This document shows, one piece after another, positions 40,479 through 47,812 of a stretch of 64,000 nt of DNA. The DNA is taken from positions 1 through 64,000 of IMG/VR virus record IMGVR_UViG_3300043673_000021. One strand, written 5' to 3'. Each line of letters begins with the position of its first letter. The first letter of the stretch is position 1. The notes under the pieces were generated by a model. That model ran no database searches. It had not been told where the DNA came from and was given only the letters and a program-made list of their open reading frames with translations. A program made the translations under genes and the position numbers. Origin of the DNA: a virus.

Positions 40479-40490
40479 CAACGGTCCTAA

Positions 40491-40530
40491 GCTGTAGCCA
40501 TGTGCTTGAGGCTGTAGCCATGTGCTTGAG
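40491..40530 (+). repeat. Perfect 20-bp tandem direct repeat
   Basis: GCTGTAGCCATGTGCTTGAG occurs twice with no spacer, just after the recombinase gene and before the early promoter. It could be a protein-binding or recombination site, or a slippage duplication. Confidence 0.85.
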
Positions 40531-40576
40531 CGTAAAAATAGAGAAGTCTACTGATTCTATAGGATTAATGGGTTAA

Positions 40577-40605
40577 TTGACAACATCACCATGCTGTCGT
40601 AGGTT
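40577..40605 (+). promoter_or_regulatory. Candidate early promoter P1
   Basis: Consensus TTGACA, a 17-base spacer, then TAGGTT. The expected start point falls on or next to the ATG at 40612, so the transcript may be leaderless. The spacer shares CACCATGxTGT with promoter P2. Confidence 0.6.
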
Positions 40606-40611
40606 GGAACC

Positions 40612-40806
40612 ATGAAGAAAACAATTGACCTGAGCGCAGTTCCCGATGAAGATCTGAAGCGAGAATGGGCGCGCCGAAATAGCTTCAAGCGCAAGACTAA
40701 GGCCGGCGGTCGTCCTGTCATCAAGGAGCGCTGCCCCTGCGGAATCATGACCTTAAGGCGCGCTGAATCCCGTAAGCATGTGTGCGAGAAAATAAATGCA
40801 AAATAA
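40612..40806 (+). CDS. Small early protein with Cys/His motif
   Basis: 64 aa. It begins MKKTIDLSAVPDEDLKREW and is basic (NSFKRKTKAGGRP). The C-terminal half has CPCGIMTLRRAESRKHVC, a C-x-C ... H-x-C pattern that could hold zinc. No ribosome site is visible and the promoter leaves almost no leader, so leaderless translation is likely. Not recognised beyond that. Confidence 0.6.
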   Translation: MKKTIDLSAVPDEDLKREWARRNSFKRKTKAGGRPVIKERCPCGIMTLRRAESRKHVCEKINAK

Positions 40807-40809
40807 CTG

Positions 40810-40838
40810 TTGACATAAACACCATGTTGTTTTAGACT
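40810..40838 (+). promoter_or_regulatory. Candidate early promoter P2
   Basis: Consensus TTGACA, 17 bases, TAGACT. The start point would be near 40845, leaving a short leader that includes AAGGAG before the next gene. The spacer resembles that of P1 (ACACCATGTTGT here, TCACCATGCTGT there). Confidence 0.65.
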
Positions 40839-40861
40839 TATGAATGTAAGGAGCAAGCGAG

Positions 40862-41083
40862 ATGAGCACAGCAAAGAGTTTCGAAGTTAGAGACATCAAG
40901 TTTTCCGCAGTGGATCGCGCGGTAACATTGGCGATTTACGACACCCTGCGATTCATCAGCCGTATCGCGCGCCGATATGCTGACAGGCTTTCACGCACGG
41001 TCGATATCGATGCATTGCGCGGCGTGACTGACTTATCCGATGCGGATGACTTCAGCACCTCCGTTGATTACTTGGTCAGCTAA
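40862..41083 (+). CDS. Hypothetical early protein
   Basis: 73 aa with an AAGGAG site. The N-terminal half is mixed (FEVRDIKFSAVDRAVTLAIY) and the middle basic and helical (TLRFISRIARRYADRLSR); the end is acidic. Not recognised. It is the first gene after promoter P2 and is followed by about 100 bases with a small hairpin (CTCGG/CCGAG) before the DUF932 gene. Confidence 0.55.
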   Translation: MSTAKSFEVRDIKFSAVDRAVTLAIYDTLRFISRIARRYADRLSRTVDIDALRGVTDLSDADDFSTSVDYLVS

Positions 41084-41181
41084 GCCAAGTTATCGTAGCT
41101 CGGACGTTTCCCGAGTAGCCCAGCTTAGCAAGTGGCATCGACCACAAGCGAGCACGGACAAAAAAGAGAGAGAAAATCGAC

Positions 41182-42225
41182 ATGCATAACATCAATACTT
41201 ACATCGGACGCCAAGCAGCATGGCATAAACTCGGAACGGTAACAGGTTCCTTTCAGACATGGGAACAGATTCAGGCCCACGGTGGACTGAATTTCGTGCC
41301 CTTCAAGGAACAGCTTTTCAGCCAAGATGGAAAGCTCGTAGATGCGTGGGGCGTTTTTCGTCCTGATACCGGAGACTTCCTCGGAGCGGTCGGTAAGGAC
41401 TACACGGTGATCGACCATGCCCAAGGTTTCACGATGATTGATGCTTTGCTCGAAGCGCAAAACGGAGCGCATTACGAAACCGCTGGCGTCTTAGGACTTG
41501 GCGAGGTCGTATGGGGGTTGGCAAATCTGAACACGAGTATCAACGTGGGAACCTCGGGAGACAAGATCGAAATGTTTCTCTTGTTTTCCACTGCACATAA
41601 CGGCAGCTTCAGCCACTCTTACCGCATGACCGGAACGCGCGTGGTGTGTCAGAACACGTTGAATGTTGCCCTGAAATCTAAGACGTCAGCGCAATTTCGC
41701 GTCCGGCATACTATCAACGCTCAAAAGCGCTTGGACAATGCGCACGAAGCACTAGCTTTGATCGGAGAAGAGACTAAAAGCGTTGAGGAAAAACTGAACC
41801 TGTTAGCCAAGCGCCGTATGACGAAGGACACCATGACGACGGTCCTTGATCGGCTGTTCCCTGGCCAGAAGGACGAAGCCAAAATGTCAACGCGTCGCGA
41901 GAATATCCTGTCGGATGTCCTTCGCTGCTACGAGTCAAACGACCGTAACCAATTTCCCGAGCAGCGCGGTACCGCATACAACCTCTTGAACGCCATCACG
42001 GAGTACACGGACCACAAGCGCTCAACGCGGAAGGATGACAAAGGCGAGTCCGCTATGTTCGGTTCTGGCGATCGGCTCAAGTCGCAGGCAATGGAAGTTC
42101 TGTTAGAGACGGCGGCCGGATTGCCAGTTGTGGAGACTCGGACGGTTTACGTTCCGAAGTACACGGCACCCGCCGCGGTTTGCACTGTTTCTCTTTTGGA
42201 TGCGATTCTCTCGGAGGCGAACTAG
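41182..42225 (+). CDS. DUF932 phage/plasmid-like protein
   Basis: 347 aa. It matches the DUF932/TIGR03299 family seen in phages and plasmids: AWHKLGT near the start, GVFRPDTGDFLGAVGKDYTV, ALLEAQNGAHYETAGVLGLG, LFSTAHNGSFSHSYRMTGTR, RVVCQNTLNVAL and a C-terminal YNLLNAITEYTDH and FGSGDRLKSQAME. The family's molecular role is not settled; it is often found near DNA metabolism and anti-restriction genes. A GAGAGAAAA site precedes the ATG. It is the main gene of the plus-strand early operon. Confidence 0.9.
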   Translation: MHNINTYIGRQAAWHKLGTVTGSFQTWEQIQAHGGLNFVPFKEQLFSQDGKLVDAWGVFRPDTGDFLGAVGKDYTVIDHAQGFTMIDALLEAQNGAHYETAGVLGLGEVVWGLANLNTSINVGTSGDKIEMFLLFSTAHNGSFSHSYRMTGTRVVCQNTLNVALKSKTSAQFRVRHTINAQKRLDNAHEALALIGEETKSVEEKLNLLAKRRMTKDTMTTVLDRLFPGQKDEAKMSTRRENILSDVLRCYESNDRNQFPEQRGTAYNLLNAITEYTDHKRSTRKDDKGESAMFGSGDRLKSQAMEVLLETAAGLPVVETRTVYVPKYTAPAAVCTVSLLDAILSEAN

Positions 42226-42227
42226 CT

Positions 42228-42326
42228 ATGAGGACTAACCCGCGTTGGTACGCGCCCGTGGGCTACATCCTTATCGGGCTTTTGATCGGGCTTAACGTCG
42301 CAGCGATCATATCAACACTCACCTGA
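42228..42326 (+). CDS. Single-helix membrane miniprotein
   Basis: 32 aa. One membrane helix (VGYILIGLLIGLNVAAIIS) after a short polar start MRTNPRWYAP. A GGAGG site is spaced 10 bases upstream, inside the end of the DUF932 gene, so it is likely co-translated. Function unknown. Confidence 0.5.
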   Translation: MRTNPRWYAPVGYILIGLLIGLNVAAIISTLT

Positions 42327-42405
42327 CCGCTGAGCCGCAAGCGCTGAAGGTTTCGCGGGCGAGTACCGCGATTCCTTGAGCATTTGAGGTTTAGAGGAGA
42401 TTACA

Positions 42406-42696
42406 ATGCTGCGAATTGAACGACTCACCCACAAAGTGACAGGCGAACCACTGGCGGGTTTCTTTGTCCGTAACGCGATCGGTAAAGCGGTAGCGGTTGG
42501 CGCTTTCTCATCCGATGGCGGGTTTGTGACGCCAACACTCAAGCGCTACTGCCGTGATGTTGATCTCTGCCGGAAGATTGGCGAGTTAACCGGCATCCCA
42601 ATCAAATGGAATCTAACGTTCTGGTGTCGTCACTTCACCAGCCACAACCGGCAGGATTTAATGCGCAGAGTTAGGCGGGAAAGGAAATGCAAATGA
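42406..42696 (+). CDS. Hypothetical protein
   Basis: 96 aa with an AGAGGAGA site. It begins MLRIERLTHKVTGEPLAGFF, contains LCRKIGELTGIPIKWNL and ends in a basic tail (LMRRVRRERKCK). Not recognised; an early-operon nucleic-acid-binding protein is possible from its charge. Confidence 0.5.
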   Translation: MLRIERLTHKVTGEPLAGFFVRNAIGKAVAVGAFSSDGGFVTPTLKRYCRDVDLCRKIGELTGIPIKWNLTFWCRHFTSHNRQDLMRRVRRERKCK

Positions 42697-43097
42697 ATAT
42701 CAGCGAACGTTTACTAGCGGCTGGCTACACCCACAAGCGCACACCGAACGCGATGAACACTGGAAAGCACTTTGTCACCTGCGTCGCGACGGGCGAAGTA
42801 ATCGGCGAATGGACCGCGTTTCAATCGCTCGATTTCCTTAACCGCATCACGGTAGAGAACTTCTTTGGTAAGCAGGTGCGCGTTAGCTACCTGACTATCA
42901 ACCAAGGAAATGGTGACCCGGACGAACAAGAGGACGGCGAGCTAGAGGGCGTTTTCAGTGGCGAATCAGACATCTACGGGAGAACGATTCGGTACCACTT
43001 AAAAACCTCTGAAGGCGATCCCTATTTCATTTTTGCAGATGAAATCACAGAGATTGAGGAATTGGCAGGCGTAAGGCTTAGAAAAGGAAACCAATGA
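42693..43097 (+). CDS. Hypothetical protein
   Basis: 134 aa. The start is fixed by an ATGA overlap and an AAAGGAA site; an ATG two codons earlier is also in frame. Visible parts: ISERLLAAGYTHKRTPNAM, GEVIGEWTAFQSLDFL, an acidic loop (DPDEQEDGELEGVF) and YFIFADEITEIEEL. Not recognised. Confidence 0.5.
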   Translation: MNISERLLAAGYTHKRTPNAMNTGKHFVTCVATGEVIGEWTAFQSLDFLNRITVENFFGKQVRVSYLTINQGNGDPDEQEDGELEGVFSGESDIYGRTIRYHLKTSEGDPYFIFADEITEIEELAGVRLRKGNQ

Positions 43098-43348
43098 ACA
43101 CTACAATCACCATTATCGGCAAATCCGAGATGAAGGGACGCAACGGTTACTCGTCACTAGGGCAGGCGCAGTACGTAATGCTGCCTAACGTGGGAGATCA
43201 GCCAGAACTGCATTACATCGATTTTTTCTCGAAACGCGGAAGCGACGAACCGCCGGCCCGTCTCGTCCTGTCGCGCGAAGATGCGATAGCGTTTAAAGAA
43301 TGGGTCGCGCAGTTGCCAATCGGAGAGCAAACCACATGCCTGCCGTAG
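43094..43348 (+). CDS. Hypothetical protein
   Basis: 84 aa. Start by ATGA overlap. The layout MNTTITIIGKSEMKGRNGYS, then YVMLPNVGDQPELHYIDFF and LSREDAIAFKEWV suggests a compact beta-alpha fold. Not recognised. Confidence 0.5.
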   Translation: MNTTITIIGKSEMKGRNGYSSLGQAQYVMLPNVGDQPELHYIDFFSKRGSDEPPARLVLSREDAIAFKEWVAQLPIGEQTTCLP

Positions 43349-43548
43349 CCCACCAATACGAAGCTACAATCCGCCGCGCGGCAATCGAAGCCGCTCAAGC
43401 GTCCATGGATGCGCACGGTTATCTGGTATCGCCCGAGATGGCGTACGACTTCATCCGCGAGCAGGTGTACGCTGAAACCGAACCATGGACGGCGGACATG
43501 CTGCCCGAGGGGATGCCGGACCTGTTCCGCGAGGTCTACACATCATGA
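43336..43548 (+). CDS. Hypothetical small protein
   Basis: 70 aa from the ATG inside the end of the previous gene. Helical first half (ATIRRAAIEAAQASMDAHG) and an acidic second half (FIREQVYAETEPWTADML). Its stop overlaps the next start (ATGA). Not recognised. Confidence 0.45.
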   Translation: MPAVAHQYEATIRRAAIEAAQASMDAHGYLVSPEMAYDFIREQVYAETEPWTADMLPEGMPDLFREVYTS

Positions 43549-43742
43549 GAGCGCCCGTACTCACGATGCCACTGGCCCGCGCAGCAGCGTCCGATGCCGG
43601 TAACCGCTCCATGCGCGTGGGTGGCCGTACGGCATGGAGCGAGGACGACTACAGCGCAGCCTGCGAGGAATTCAACCGGCTGTGGCCAGAAACGCCCCAC
43701 GGGGACGAAATTCCAATTCCTGGCAAACCTGATATTGCCTGA
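43545..43742 (+). CDS. Hypothetical small protein
   Basis: 65 aa. Start by ATGA overlap. Contains GNRSMRVGGRTAWSEDDYSA and FNRLWPETPHGDEIPIPG. Not recognised. It is the last gene before a structured 149-base gap. Confidence 0.45.
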   Translation: MRAPVLTMPLARAAASDAGNRSMRVGGRTAWSEDDYSAACEEFNRLWPETPHGDEIPIPGKPDIA

Positions 43743-43771
43743 ATCCACTTTTGCCTGAAGGGCGAGGTATC

Positions 43772-43840
43772 TGGCTCACTTTTACAGCCCGTCGATGGCC
43801 TCTCGGGTGAGCCAACCCGCGGTAGCAACACTTGCCGCGG
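43772..43840 (+). promoter_or_regulatory. Structured leader with two stem-loops
   Basis: Within the 149-base gap, TGGCTCAC (43772-43779) pairs with GTGAGCCA (43807-43814), and CCGCGG (43817-43822) pairs with CCGCGG (43835-43840). Neither is followed by a U-run. The next gene has its own AAGGAAGG site. A cis-acting RNA element or processing site is possible; it matches no riboswitch class I know. Confidence 0.45.
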
Positions 43841-43891
43841 TAACGGCGGGCGGGAAGTATTCCGTCCGTCGAATATTTCAAGGAAGGTATT

Positions 43892-44260
43892 ATGAACAAA
43901 GCCCCCATCTGGACTCTGGAACGAGACGGCGAAACACCCCAACAGCGGGAGGGTGAAACCAAAATCGTCTCGACGAAAACCGGCTACGCGGTAGAAATCA
44001 GCTTCGGCCCGGCCAAGATCCGAGTTCAGTTCGCGACCAAGCAAGAAGCTCTCGCGCTCTTCGGGATGGCGGACACCCCGGCAGTCATGGTGCTGTCGCA
44101 GGTTGAATCAGATACCGTATCCGCGCTGCGCAACCTCGGCACCGATGGCGACCAGGCTACCGCTGCCGTGCGCGATTGCTACAAGGCTGGCGCTGGCACT
44201 TTCGATGTGCTGTTTCGCGCAGCATTGGCCAAAGTGCATGACGGTCGGAGGGTCCAGTAA
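43892..44260 (+). CDS. Hypothetical protein
   Basis: 122 aa with a good AAGGAAGG site. Beta-like first half (PIWTLERDGETPQQREGETK, YAVEISFGPAKIRVQFATK), helical second half (TAAVRDCYKAGAGTFDVLFR). Not recognised. It lies behind a structured leader, which suggests separate control of its level. Confidence 0.55.
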   Translation: MNKAPIWTLERDGETPQQREGETKIVSTKTGYAVEISFGPAKIRVQFATKQEALALFGMADTPAVMVLSQVESDTVSALRNLGTDGDQATAAVRDCYKAGAGTFDVLFRAALAKVHDGRRVQ

Positions 44261-44323
44261 GGCCCAAATCAAGCAAAGGCTACCGAAGTGCTGATAATAT
44301 TGATGTTAGGAGGGGACCCAACG

Positions 44324-44521
44324 ATGCGCACCGAAATAAACGACGAACGCCGCAAGGTGATGGGCCAGCGCTACACTCCCTGGGCTGGCGGTTTCACCTG
44401 CCGCATTTGCGATGCTCCGCTGCTCGATTGCGATAGCTTCTGCGCGTGCCCTAAGCACTGGGATCGCGTCGTGGAGATCGTGCGACCGGTTGGGCGGGAA
44501 CTGGAACTGGCGACGGCTTAA
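44324..44521 (+). CDS. Small Cys-rich protein
   Basis: 65 aa with a strong AGGAGGGG site. CRICDAPLLDCDSFCACPKH has five Cys and a His within 20 residues, a likely zinc site. It is the last gene of the plus-strand operon and its stop overlaps the convergent minus-strand gene end by four bases. No terminator is visible between the operons. Confidence 0.6.
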   Translation: MRTEINDERRKVMGQRYTPWAGGFTCRICDAPLLDCDSFCACPKHWDRVVEIVRPVGRELELATA

Positions 44522-44850
44522 AGCTCAACTTCGCCGCCGTCCGGCCTCTCCCCCGGCGGCTTCCAATAGTCCTTTCCGCGAACCGCATCCAGAAGCACGT
44601 CGCGAATCAAATTGGCGATATTGAAGAACGATTCGCCTTCCGAGTGCAGGCCCTCCATATTCGGCAGGCCTTTGAGCTTTGCAGCCTCGACGTTAGCCGC
44701 AAGCCCCCACTCTCGGACAAGTTCGCAGCATCTCTCGGTGACGCGTTCCTCGGTCTCCGTCTGAACCGCGAGCAATTCATCCGCGATTGAATCTATCACC
44801 CCAGCGGCTTTGTGTGCCCGGCTCAGCGCATCTTCTCGCGTCAGTCTCAT
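44518..44850 (-). CDS. Hypothetical helical protein
   Basis: 110 aa, last gene of the right-hand minus operon. It has a long helical body (EDALSRAHKAAGVIDSIADE, LLAVQTETEERVTERCCELV) and a second helix (FFNIANLIRDVLLDAVRG). Site AAGGATGAG precedes ATG. Not recognised. Confidence 0.55.
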   Translation of the reverse strand: MRLTREDALSRAHKAAGVIDSIADELLAVQTETEERVTERCCELVREWGLAANVEAAKLKGLPNMEGLHSEGESFFNIANLIRDVLLDAVRGKDYWKPPGERPDGGEVEL

Positions 44851-44865
44851 ATCTCATCCTTAACT

Positions 44866-45024
44866 TTAACTTTCGAACTCCCCGTTGAAAGCGCGCCCGA
44901 TGATGTCCATGACTTCCTCGCAGGTCAGAAGCACAACCGTGTCAGCTTTAGCGATCATCTCAAACGCGTGGCGAATTCGCGAATCAACCCGTGGCTGCTT
45001 CGTTGGATACGGCTCCAGCCCCAT
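44866..45024 (-). CDS. Hypothetical small protein
   Basis: 52 aa. MGLEPYPTKQ, then a helical DSRIRHAFEMIAKADTVVLL and CEEVMDIIGRAF. It overlaps the previous gene by 41 bases, longer than most overlaps here, so a shorter form from MIAKADT is possible. Not recognised. Confidence 0.4.
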   Translation of the reverse strand: MGLEPYPTKQPRVDSRIRHAFEMIAKADTVVLLTCEEVMDIIGRAFNGEFES

Positions 45025-45103
45025 TGCGCTTACGGTATTCGTTGATGTGCTCGAACGTTGGCACCGCGTAGGCGAAAGGGTCATCCCGCGGCTTGGTCGT
45101 CAT
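44984..45103 (-). CDS. Hypothetical miniprotein
   Basis: 39 aa (MTTKPRDDPFAYAVPTFEHI, then NEYRKRNGAG). The ATG follows the upstream stop by four bases within an AAGG-like context. Not recognised; retained because it fits the overlapping operon pattern. Confidence 0.4.
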   Translation of the reverse strand: MTTKPRDDPFAYAVPTFEHINEYRKRNGAGAVSNEAATG

Positions 45104-45107
45104 GCCT

Positions 45108-45293
45108 TCATCCCTTCCGCTCCATCCGCTTGCCGCTGGGCATGGCAGCCTCGCCATCGCTTCGGAGGGCACCCGGACGATGTGCGAGAAGAATTCGCCA
45201 ATCTGACGGCACCTGGGCCGCGCGGAAGCCCGCGAAGGGGGGCGCTGCAAGTTGGGCGAGTTCGCCGGCGGTTAGGTCGCTGAAGCGGATCAC
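45108..45293 (-). CDS. Hypothetical small protein
   Basis: 61 aa starting with GTG in a GTGA overlap with the nucleotidyltransferase stop. Begins MIRFSDLTAGELAQLAAPP and is basic at the end (PSGKRMERKG). Not recognised. Confidence 0.4.
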   Translation of the reverse strand: MIRFSDLTAGELAQLAAPPFAGFRAAQVPSDWRILLAHRPGALRSDGEAAMPSGKRMERKG

Positions 45294-46267
45294 GCGGTGA
45301 CCTTCCCTGATAACCCGCTGCGGATAATGCTCACCAGCACGCGCTCTGCTCCTTCTCGGTTCGGGCCGTCCGGCAACGTCGACGCATCACGCGCCGCGCG
45401 CGCCTGAGCCCAAAGGTCATCCGCCAGAAGCTTCACGTCCTCCAGTTTCCACTTGCCGGTTTTGATCTCCAGTAGTTCAGCGGCATCCTGCCGGTAAACG
45501 TGCATTTCTCCGGTCTTCATGAACTCTACGCACATCCGGAGTAAACGAATCAAATGGGCAGCGTTCTTCGTGTCATACGAGTGGCGGAGTACAAGTTGTT
45601 TGCGCTTCTCGCCCATGTAGCCGATGTTCTCGCCCTTCTTTTGGAAGTTGCGGAGCCGGGCGAGTAGTTTATCCGGTGCCCAATTGACAGCATCACGAAG
45701 TTCGCCGGTATCGCGATCGGGCGCCGGGAAAACCTCGCCTTTATGGTTCGGGTGGATGCCGCGAAACTTCATTTCGGCAGTGACAGCCAAATACTCGCGC
45801 AACTCCTCCGGGTCGCGGCTCTCCATCTTTTCCATTTGCTGGTGTGCGTAACCGGCGAAGGCGTTATAGACGTGCTTGCCGACGAAAAACTGGCGATTAG
45901 CAAAAAGAAGATCCGCGATCGGCTCGACAATCAGGCGGTGCCGGGGCTCAAGCCAGAGCATCGACATGATATTGGGGTTGCCTTGCAGGAGAAGCGAAAC
46001 CGCTTTCCGCGCTTCGTACAACACCACGTCGTACTGGCCAGCCTTGAACTCTTTCGTGCCGCGGCTGCCCCATTCGCCGAGCCCGAAGTAGTCCGTCTCG
46101 GAGCCCACGCAGAAACCCATCAGGTCGATATCGTCAATGCTATCGATGTTTTCCGGCGGAACATACATGCCGTGGGCAATTGACCCGCGATATCCAAGGT
46201 AAAAGCACTCTGGCGGCACCGTGAAAGTCACGCCCGTCTTGTCGGTCATTATCAGCTTTTCCGTCAT
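45290..46267 (-). CDS. RlaP-type nucleotidyltransferase
   Basis: 325 aa. This belongs to the polymerase-beta-type nucleotidyltransferases annotated as RNA repair RlaP: the GS motif at residues 28-29 (YRGSIAHGMY), the metal-binding DDID (46-48), then QYDVVLYEARKAVSLLLQGN and PNIMSMLWLEP. Further family features are AYNAFAGYAHQQ-like FAGYAHQQMEKMES and the C-terminal KNAAHLIRLLRMCVEFMKTG. It would transfer a nucleotide to a nucleic acid or other acceptor. The start is fixed by an ATGA overlap. In a phage it may repair tRNA cut by host defences, or modify a host target; the substrate is unknown. Confidence 0.8.
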   Translation of the reverse strand: MTEKLIMTDKTGVTFTVPPECFYLGYRGSIAHGMYVPPENIDSIDDIDLMGFCVGSETDYFGLGEWGSRGTKEFKAGQYDVVLYEARKAVSLLLQGNPNIMSMLWLEPRHRLIVEPIADLLFANRQFFVGKHVYNAFAGYAHQQMEKMESRDPEELREYLAVTAEMKFRGIHPNHKGEVFPAPDRDTGELRDAVNWAPDKLLARLRNFQKKGENIGYMGEKRKQLVLRHSYDTKNAAHLIRLLRMCVEFMKTGEMHVYRQDAAELLEIKTGKWKLEDVKLLADDLWAQARAARDASTLPDGPNREGAERVLVSIIRSGLSGKVTA

Positions 46268-46494
46268 ATCCTCACCTTGCTGCCTGCCTGTTCCCGCAAC
46301 TTGGTCGCTTCCCGCCACTCGTCCAGCGTATCCAGCATTGGGTTGAGGTAGGTGCCGAAGAAATAGCCCCAATACGCCACATGCCCGGCTTCGACCTTCA
46401 TCACATGGCGCGTCCACTTTTTCGGCTTGATGTGCGGTGCCATGTCAACGCAGTCGCCGGGTTGCGGGTCGATTCTTGGGTCGCGGTCGGTCAC
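46264..46494 (-). CDS. Hypothetical protein
   Basis: 76 aa from a GTG in a GTGA overlap. It has an Asp/Pro-rich start (TDRDPRIDPQPGDCVDM) like phage proteins that begin with a short DxRxxPxxGD turn, then a W/Y-rich body (HVAYWGYFFGTYLNPML). Function unknown. Confidence 0.5.
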   Translation of the reverse strand: MTDRDPRIDPQPGDCVDMAPHIKPKKWTRHVMKVEAGHVAYWGYFFGTYLNPMLDTLDEWREATKLREQAGSKVRI

Positions 46495-46910
46495 GCTTCC
46501 ACCATCCTGCATACCCGCGCCGTTGCTGCTTTCAGCGCATCGCCTTCCGTCCGCTCAAGTTGCGGGTATAACTTACCTGCCATCTGCCGAGCGTCCGCAA
46601 GCATTGACTGGTCTGGCATCTCACCGGTGTCCAACTGCTGAACCGCCCGATTCACCAGCGCGTGGATCTTCACAATGGCAACCCAGCAGTCGTCAAGATC
46701 GGCCTTGACACTCTGTTCTCCGCGCTCGAAGGCGTCCGATAGTTCGTCGGCAATCCGCTGGGCATCCTCGGAATCGCCGTAACTCTGCCCCATAACCGCC
46801 GTGCTGTCTGAGGCACGGAGCACATCCCAAGTCCTGTCGTGGCCACATTTGGGACAACCGTTGTCAGCCACTTCAATGAAATATTCCGCCTGCTTTTCTT
46901 CTGTTTTCAT
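46491..46910 (-). CDS. Hypothetical protein with CxxC motif
   Basis: 139 aa. NGCPKCGHDRTW near the start suggests half a zinc site. The remainder is helical (AQRIADELSDAFERGEQSV, VAIVKIHALVNRAVQQLDTG). ATGA overlaps at the start, GTGA at the stop. Not recognised. Confidence 0.5.
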   Translation of the reverse strand: MKTEEKQAEYFIEVADNGCPKCGHDRTWDVLRASDSTAVMGQSYGDSEDAQRIADELSDAFERGEQSVKADLDDCWVAIVKIHALVNRAVQQLDTGEMPDQSMLADARQMAGKLYPQLERTEGDALKAATARVCRMVEA

Positions 46911-47086
46911 ATCTTCACCTCCCTCAATCTCTTAACAATCGGCTCCCATCCCGCGATCCAAGCCCGCAGATTACCAAACGGTTGGCCGACAAACCGCTTG
47001 ACGATTGGGGCCGCTTGCACAATCACGCCGCGCTCGTCCAGTTCAACCTCGCAGGTGGACTTCGTACAGGAGACCCAAACCCTCAT
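46907..47086 (-). CDS. Hypothetical small protein
   Basis: 59 aa (MRVWVSCTKSTCEVELDERG, APIVKRFVGQPFGNLRAWIA). Both ends are ATGA overlaps with neighbours, which strongly supports it despite its size. Not recognised. Confidence 0.55.
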   Translation of the reverse strand: MRVWVSCTKSTCEVELDERGVIVQAAPIVKRFVGQPFGNLRAWIAGWEPIVKRLREVKI

Positions 47087-47313
47087 GGTCCTTCCGGATC
47101 ATCGACATGGGGAGTTTCAGTAAGTAAGTCTTCCGCGTTACTTGTCATCCCTGATACGACACATTGCTCGACTAACTTTTCGCATTCAGTGAGAGCGTTT
47201 AATAGCCTATCGGCAATGCGAACCCGCTCACGAATGGAGTTCGCTTTTTCTAGACTGCCACCGAACGCCTCAATCACCTGAATCTGCTCGGTTAACTTGC
47301 GCTGAACGCTCAC
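47083..47313 (-). CDS. Hypothetical helical protein
   Basis: 76 aa from GTG in a GTGA overlap. Mostly one long helix (RKLTEQIQVIEAFGGSLEKA, RIADRLLNALTECEKLVEQC). Not recognised. Confidence 0.5.
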   Translation of the reverse strand: MSVQRKLTEQIQVIEAFGGSLEKANSIRERVRIADRLLNALTECEKLVEQCVVSGMTSNAEDLLTETPHVDDPEGP

Positions 47314-47576
47314 GCGCCCACCTCTGGCTTCCGCCACCGCGAAAACACCAGCCCGCGTTCGCGCTCCAGCACGTGCTCAATCACCGCGATCCCCTGCTCT
47401 TTGGCGCTGGGCCAAGATCCGTCATGGATCGCGCTGTAGTAGTTGTTGTCCTCTTCAGCGGAACACAGGTCGTTGCGAAGTTCGGCGATCAGCGCCTTGA
47501 GTTCGTCGACGTTACCGCGCTCGACAATGGCATTGTGCCCGCGGTTCTTCTTGCACCAGTCGCATTGGCAGGTCAC
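47310..47576 (-). CDS. Small Cys-rich N-terminus protein
   Basis: 88 aa. MTCQCDWCKKNRG at the start is a C-x-C-x2-C cluster; the rest is helical (DELKALIAELRNDLCSAEED) and ends in WRKPEVGA. Start GTG in a GTGA overlap. Not recognised. Confidence 0.5.
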   Translation of the reverse strand: MTCQCDWCKKNRGHNAIVERGNVDELKALIAELRNDLCSAEEDNNYYSAIHDGSWPSAKEQGIAVIEHVLERERGLVFSRWRKPEVGA

Positions 47577-47812
47577 GCGCTCACCTCGCTTTCCATGTAC
47601 GCTCTACCCGCCGCCACGCACTCCGCGCAAAGATCGATCGTCGAGCAACGATAAAGGCTGTCTGTTATCAACCCCTTCCGTTTTGTGCAGTGTCGGCACA
47701 GAGGCTTGTCGCAGGTGCGCTTTGGTTCCCCCACAACGGACAGGATTCCATCACAGAGGCAAATAGCCGCTTGAGCCTTGCAGGCACCGCAGACTCCGTA
47801 AACTTCGATCAC
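47573..47812 (-). CDS. Zinc-finger protein with several CxxC pairs
   Basis: 79 aa from GTG in a GTGA overlap. Cys groups: CGACK, CLCDG, CDKPLCRHC and CAECV, enough for two zinc sites. Not recognised; one of many small Cys-rich proteins in this operon. Confidence 0.55.
   Translation of the reverse strand: MIEVYGVCGACKAQAAICLCDGILSVVGEPKRTCDKPLCRHCTKRKGLITDSLYRCSTIDLCAECVAAGRAYMESEVSA

Noticed and set aside
41100-41125. CTCGG/CCGAG hairpin before the DUF932 gene as a terminator
   Set aside because: The stem is short and no U-run follows.
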